NCBI GenBank assembly: GCA_002366995.1
Contig: DFCM01000141.1
Location: forward strand, 1-35,219
Length of the DNA: 35,219 bases
From: a bacterium UBP3_UBA3054
Lineage (GTDB): Bacteria > Auribacterota > UBA3054
Direction: 5' to 3'
Shown here piece by piece: positions 32,401 to 35,219 of the stretch (position 1 is its first letter; every line of letters begins with the position of its first letter). Made by a program: the position numbers and the translations under genes. Under the pieces are notes generated by a model. It did not search any database. It saw only the letters and a list, made by a program, of their open reading frames with translations, and was not told the DNA's origin.

Positions 32401-32594
32401 CCATCCAGCGTGAAACCGTTGCCGCTGATGTCATCGGCAAACCAGGCCCCCTCCAGGTAGAAGAGGCCGATGTGGTAAGGAGATGCCGTGGGCAGGCAGA
32501 CGATGTTCTCGCTCGCCGACCCTATGGTGGCCGCCGTCCCCTTTATCTGGATGATCCGGCTCTCCTTGGTGTTTGGCTGGAAAATTAGCTGCAT
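29406..32594 (-). CDS. FHA3: FHA / DUF4190-like membrane / pilin-like / TPR / coiled-coil protein in the gsp gene run
   Basis: Divergent 1062-residue paralog of FHA1 and FHA2. The FHA domain (about 22-90) keeps the phosphothreonine signature: SPYH at 38-41 and NG at 59-60. A 65-residue linker leads to hydrophobic segments 158-188 and 201-223. Residues about 229-340 look like a GspG/pilin globular domain, with the helix RIARNEAYISRLLNNIVTAQ, then FELCATP and TGNKTFWIDQKG. TPR-like helices follow from about 365 to 830, then a coiled coil to near the end. No prepilin peptidase site is present. Function is unknown; I infer a phospho-signal-responsive membrane scaffold. It lies 14 bases after maf, overlaps the phosphatase gene (ATGA), and shares the run with gspF, gspK, gspH and gspI. 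Confidence 0.88.
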   Translation of the reverse strand: MQLIFQPNTKESRIIQIKGTAATIGSASENIVCLPTASPYHIGLFYLEGAWFADDISGNGFTLDGKLVETGQLRIGSRLKAGDFTLLVINTELILENGESGEVVFQQTENQPAPKVEGELVPEQIIPHQEVISSQGTAAMNAMPYGGEAPEEQVDTTARLALIFGCCGPLILLCGQLIGFILGIVALAKRGLSAASKRYAWGGLIVSLIWWIALGGIFGSFLWQDMNKNRIARNEAYISRLLNNIVTAQIYVRNAIVIDVNNDLDGEYATFEQLETIPYREATLRELAQQPLRRGYLLTVQRADEDGFELCATPETYGITGNKTFWIDQKGLLYEADLKGAPMTKDTIPLEATRAEHSVFEVMENEVSDDIARAAEDAFKKEDYAKCQKIIENIQAVFPNSKVKERLTVLEKASDPFLIEMRSKKLMDDANKFCELKQFDAAIERLRQLMANYPSSTLYQPSKQKIIELTREESEKEMNLAENFKNAHQWNEMNTHLNQLTSKYPEAMDIYQPRVNACREQANALREEDAKALKKNAQDAEIAQRYEEAYNIYLKIRNEYGGTSASVGIDESLNKTGAQINEIRAQQQVKEILGTQALGNELAVVQMIDLLERGYSQTKEYEKVREVVQKLRRECSARLFTSQANELFQNKSYHAALTKIEMAIQEDPSVKVAMADKLEECYAALGDAAYENQDLSLALSYYQKYLAMRPMHPSIDRKRLMECYFFKAKELYAAKNYAEARTYFERCMEAYGSNPEFNFMYGMILYTAEEWENTLRFFANCQNGSSSLASDAKKYWTFALYNLALSGDETLRKMALENNVIREVMASYDLEFDTKPRTEGQQKVKLAEIAPKNAETYESVLRGAVDALDALAIQASKHTIISKDRKDVKIDSTYNLNNSIKNLKALLKKMYAYSSSERENNQKIYAELKKMVKQYSDLVASLTAIKSKTPTPSIVDGLQQLTEKLALLKSAQESFEKYMNVVDWRQQYALSEMNSLLENTTVSSINHNVIRSEADKIREFLTNRKDLEDGVKALRAITAMYKIVPNLTQLGLGDIVTESEAK

Positions 32595-32599
32595 AAAAA

Positions 32600-32605
32600 A
32601 TTATA
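32600..32605 (-). promoter_or_regulatory. Possible -10 box of FHA3
   Basis: A perfect TATAAT (32605-32600) fills most of the 14-base gap after maf and ends five bases before the FHA3 ATG. No good -35 is seen at 16-18 bases (GATACT at 17), so activity is uncertain, but the gap holds no ribosome binding site. Confidence 0.4.
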
Positions 32606-32608
32606 AGT

Positions 32609-33217
32609 TCACACGAAAAGCGAGTATCCCCACTGGCGCATCAGTTCCTCCAGCGTCCGGACCGGAAAGCCCAGGACGTTGTAATAACAGCCGTCGATCC
32701 CTGAAATAATGAGGGATCCGCCGTTCTGGATGGCGTAGGCGCCCGCTTTGTCAAGGGGATCCTCAAGTTCGAAATAATGTTTGATCTCGTCAAGGGAGAG
32801 TTTGCACATCGTCACTTCGGTCGCGCAGAAATTGGAGATAGCCTCCTCCCTGCCGTTCTCGAGCTTTACGAGCGAGAGCCCGGAATATACCATGTGCGTT
32901 CTGCCCTGAAGCTTCGTCAACATGGCGTAGGCTTCGTAGATGTCCTTGGGCTTTCCCAGGATCTCCTTCCCCAATACGACTATCGTGTCGCAGCCGACTA
33001 CGACGGTCGTGCCCTTGGGATCTTTGATCTCATGCGCCACCGCCATGGCTTTCTCCTTGGCCAGGCGCGCTACGAGCGCGATAGGCTCCTCAGCGCCGGC
33101 GATGCTCTCCTCGACTCTCGGAACGCGCACTTCGAAAGGCACCTTCAGAAGTTCGAGCATCATTTTGCGCCTGGGGGACCCGGAGGCCAGGATGAAACGA
33201 TCGGGAAACTTAGGCAT
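32609..33217 (-). CDS. maf: Maf-family nucleoside triphosphate pyrophosphatase
   Basis: Hydrolyses non-canonical or modified nucleotides such as dTTP/UTP or methylated forms, in the cytoplasm. The 202 residues carry LASGSPRR (10-17), the catalytic Asp in GCDTIVV (D77), and DPLDKAGAYAIQ, all diagnostic. The start has GAGGG eight bases upstream and overlaps the ROK kinase end by eight bases. The C-terminus is complete (GFPVRTLEEL). Confidence 0.95.
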   Translation of the reverse strand: MPKFPDRFILASGSPRRKMMLELLKVPFEVRVPRVEESIAGAEEPIALVARLAKEKAMAVAHEIKDPKGTTVVVGCDTIVVLGKEILGKPKDIYEAYAMLTKLQGRTHMVYSGLSLVKLENGREEAISNFCATEVTMCKLSLDEIKHYFELEDPLDKAGAYAIQNGGSLIISGIDGCYYNVLGFPVRTLEELMRQWGYSLFV

Positions 33218-34232
33218 GTTTGGCCCTCAAAGCGTCGACATGATCCCAGGCGAGCTTAGCGGCGCCGTAGATGCCGGCCAGGTCGCCGAGCTCCGAGACT
33301 TTGATCTTGTATTTTGCCGGACAATCCGGAGAAACGTAGTAGCGGTCGAGCTGCTTGTAAAGCTTGGGCAGGAAGAACTCCGCGGACTTGAACATGCCGC
33401 CGCCCAAAGAAATGACGTCCGGATCGTAGCACTTCGTCAGATTGTAGATAAGCAGGGCCAGATACTTCATGCAGTCGTCGATGAGGCGCTTGCACAAAAA
33501 GTCGTCCTCGTAATGGTCGACCATATCCTTCACGTTGAATTCCGGCTCGTCGCCGTTCTTGTAGCGTTCCTGGATCTGGGCGATAGAAAGTTTCGGATAT
33601 CCTCCCAAAACGCTCGGCACGCCGACCTGCATGGAAAGATGCGCCCGGCTTATCATCTTGCCGGGAGAGATGAAGCTTTCCGCGCAGCCGTAATTGCCGC
33701 AGCTGCAGGCTACGTTGGTGCCGTCGGGACAGACGATGGTGTGGCCGACTTCCACGGCGTTGAAGAAGGGGCCGTGCATGACCTTGCCGTCGAGAACGAG
33801 TCCCGAACCAAGGCCTGTGCCCAACGCCAGGGCCAGAAGGCACTTCGCGCCCTGTCCCGCGCCCTTCCAGTATTCGCCGAGCGCGATGACGTTCGCGTCA
33901 TTGTCGATCTGCGAGGGAACGCCCGCCTGTTCGGTAAGGAAGGCGCCGAGTTTCGTGCCGGTCCAGTTGGGAATGTGCGCCTGCATATAGTCGATGACGC
34001 CGGTCGAGTTGTTGACGGTGCCGGGGGAACCGGCGGCGATGCCGACGATCTTGCGCCCGGTCGTGATCTGCGCCTTTATGATCGTTTTCAAAGAGGCAAG
34101 AAGGGCGTCCCTTCCTTCGGAAGCGTGCGAAGGCGTGTAACTGAAGTCGCTGATGTTGCCTTCCCTGTCGACCAGATCGGCCTTAAGGTTGGTGCCGCCG
34201 ATGTCAATCGCTATCACATATTCGTTTTCCAT
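33210..34232 (-). CDS. ROK-family sugar kinase (probable glucokinase)
   Basis: A 340-residue cytoplasmic sugar kinase. The ATP loop is DIGGTNLKADL (10-20), the catalytic Asp is D112 in QIDNDAN, and the ROK zinc site is formed by H164 and CSCGNYGC (176-183), followed by AESF. Glucokinase is the most likely activity; N-acetylmannosamine or fructose kinase cannot be excluded. The start has AAGGAGG, which overlaps the end of valS, only three bases upstream. There is no helix-turn-helix, so it is not a ROK repressor. With pfp it would supply glycolysis. Confidence 0.92.
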   Translation of the reverse strand: MENEYVIAIDIGGTNLKADLVDREGNISDFSYTPSHASEGRDALLASLKTIIKAQITTGRKIVGIAAGSPGTVNNSTGVIDYMQAHIPNWTGTKLGAFLTEQAGVPSQIDNDANVIALGEYWKGAGQGAKCLLALALGTGLGSGLVLDGKVMHGPFFNAVEVGHTIVCPDGTNVACSCGNYGCAESFISPGKMISRAHLSMQVGVPSVLGGYPKLSIAQIQERYKNGDEPEFNVKDMVDHYEDDFLCKRLIDDCMKYLALLIYNLTKCYDPDVISLGGGMFKSAEFFLPKLYKQLDRYYVSPDCPAKYKIKVSELGDLAGIYGAAKLAWDHVDALRAKHA

Positions 34233-34235
34233 TTA

Positions 34236-35219
34236 TCAAGCCTCCTTAAGCATTGCAAAAAGGTCCTGCAGTTTATCGGCCTTCTCTTTCGCTTCGGAAA
34301 GTTTGGCCTTCTCCTTTTCTATAACTTCGGCGGGAGCGTGCGAAACGAAGCTCTCGTTCCCGAGTTTCTTCTCCAACGTCGCTATGTAGCCCGTCACTTC
34401 CCCTAACTGTTTCTCGACTTTCTTCCTTTCCGCCGCGATGTCGACGGAACCGTCGAGCTTAAGGTAGATAACGGCGTCCTGGGTGACCTGGCAGGGCATG
34501 GCGCCGGTCGGCGTGAAGCCTTCAATGATCTCGAGGCTGCCGGCCGTAAGGAAGCGGGTCAGTGTCTCCCTCTCCCCTTCCAGGAACTCCGCCATCGCCG
34601 CCGTCTCCGGACGCAGGACAAAAGAGGCCTTCTGCCCCGGGCCGATGTTGAAAGCGCTGCGCATGCTGCGGCCGAGGCCTATCAGCTCGTACTTGCGCAT
34701 GACCATTCTGAGGCGGTCCTCAGCGCACCAGGCGCCGGCCGTTTCCGGCCAGTCGGAAGTGATGAGCATGGTCTTTGCCTTTCCGGTGATCTCCTGCAGG
34801 TTCGCCCAGATGGCTTCCGTTTCGAAAGGCATCATGGGATGCAGCAAAGAAAGGGCCGTTTTGAGAACGGTCGCCAGAACCGCCTGGCTGCCCGCTTTTT
34901 TCGCGCCGTCCGTTCTAAGGACAGGCTTGATGGCCTCGAGATACCAGTCGCAGAATTCGTTCCACATGAAGTCGTACATCTTGTTGGCGTACTCGTGGTA
35001 GTGGTAGCCCTCTATGGCGGCCGTCGTTTCCCTAACGGTCTCTTCCAGGCGCGTCAGGATCCATTCCTCGTCAGCGTTCAGAGGAGCGATCTTCTTCGTT
35101 TCAAGCGCCTCCTTCAGCTCGGGCAGCGTGTAGAGGGGCGTCTTCTCGTCGAAGTTCTGCATGGCAAAGCGCGAGGCGTTCCAGACCTTGTTGCCGAAGT
35201 TGCGGCCGATCTCGAATTT
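34236..35219 (-). CDS. valS: Valyl-tRNA synthetase, C-terminal part (5' end outside window)
   Basis: The last 327 residues of ValRS, which charges tRNA-Val. The fragment starts in the anticodon-binding domain (FEIGRNFGNKVWNASRF is the usual block after the KMSKS region) and ends with the C-terminal coiled-coil arm (LEKKLGNESFVSHAPAEVIE and a Lys/Glu-rich tail). The catalytic part lies beyond the edge. Its stop is three bases from the start of the ROK kinase, so valS probably heads or precedes the eleven-gene minus-strand run. Confidence 0.96.
   Translation of the reverse strand, partial: KFEIGRNFGNKVWNASRFAMQNFDEKTPLYTLPELKEALETKKIAPLNADEEWILTRLEETVRETTAAIEGYHYHEYANKMYDFMWNEFCDWYLEAIKPVLRTDGAKKAGSQAVLATVLKTALSLLHPMMPFETEAIWANLQEITGKAKTMLITSDWPETAGAWCAEDRLRMVMRKYELIGLGRSMRSAFNIGPGQKASFVLRPETAAMAEFLEGERETLTRFLTAGSLEIIEGFTPTGAMPCQVTQDAVIYLKLDGSVDIAAERKKVEKQLGEVTGYIATLEKKLGNESFVSHAPAEVIEKEKAKLSEAKEKADKLQDLFAMLKEA

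Noticed and set aside
29574..32588. A 1004-codon open frame on the plus strand, antisense to FHA3
   Set aside because: It mirrors the FHA3 gene almost end to end, lacks any recognisable motif or ribosome binding site, and its composition follows from the codon bias of the true gene. Similar long antisense frames lie opposite FHA2 and the PpiD-like gene.
1..35219. tRNA genes, CRISPR arrays, insertion sequences, attachment sites or an origin
   Set aside because: Gaps between genes are too short and none shows a cloverleaf, regular repeats, transposase remnants or an origin-like cluster of boxes.

Overview
The window reads as a compact, GC-rich chromosomal segment from an anaerobic Gram-negative bacterium, most likely of the PVC group (Lentisphaerota/Verrucomicrobiota/Kiritimatiellota type, probably gut or sediment associated). 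I infer this from a class I lysyl-tRNA synthetase, a long-form pyrophosphate-dependent phosphofructokinase, an oxygen-sensitive 2-hydroxyacyl-CoA dehydratase-type ATPase/reductase, a single-chain iron-sulfur serine dehydratase, type II secretion-like pseudopilins, and a secreted protein with the DPDKDGLDN calcium-loop motif common in that group. No rRNA, tRNA, CRISPR array, transposase or phage gene is visible. Intergenic gaps are short; none exceeds about 140 bases.

Layout. (1) 1-5738, minus: two tandem paralogous giant FHA/membrane/TPR proteins; the first runs off the window edge. (2) 5856-7406, plus: lysK, divergent from the second giant gene. (3) 13474-7473, minus: a five-gene unit of an N-acetylhexosamine-1-kinase-like kinase, a fused dehydratase activator/dehydratase-like iron-sulfur protein, a 54-residue membrane miniprotein, a GALK2-like galactokinase and uppP, ending at a bidirectional terminator shared with lysK. 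(4) 13610-18348, plus: leuC-leuD, a PpiD-like periplasmic chaperone and L-serine dehydratase. (5) 18436-22838, plus: a large secreted protein of unknown function, then amidase-murI-small membrane protein. (6) 35219-22835, minus: an eleven-gene unidirectional run of valS(partial)-ROK kinase-maf-FHA3-inositol monophosphatase-pfp-gspF-gspK-gspH-gspI-cnoX with overlaps or very short gaps.

The strongest candidate for something undescribed is the family of three giant proteins (FHA1, FHA2, FHA3). Each has an N-terminal FHA-like domain, a two-segment DUF4190-like membrane region, then what looks like the soluble half of a type IV pilin/GspG-type pseudopilin (without a prepilin peptidase site), then a long TPR-like helical region, and in the two complete copies a C-terminal coiled coil. 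One copy sits in the same gene run as gspF, gspK, gspH and gspI, where no gspG is present. This suggests a signalling or structural protein tied to a pseudopilus or secretion machine.

A second theme is transcription and translation starts. Several genes have a good -10 box only 5-11 bases before the ATG (FHA2, the hexosamine kinase, pfp, the amidase, the secreted protein, perhaps FHA3), which points to leaderless or nearly leaderless mRNAs, while genes inside operons often use a clear AGGAGG-type site or overlap their neighbour.
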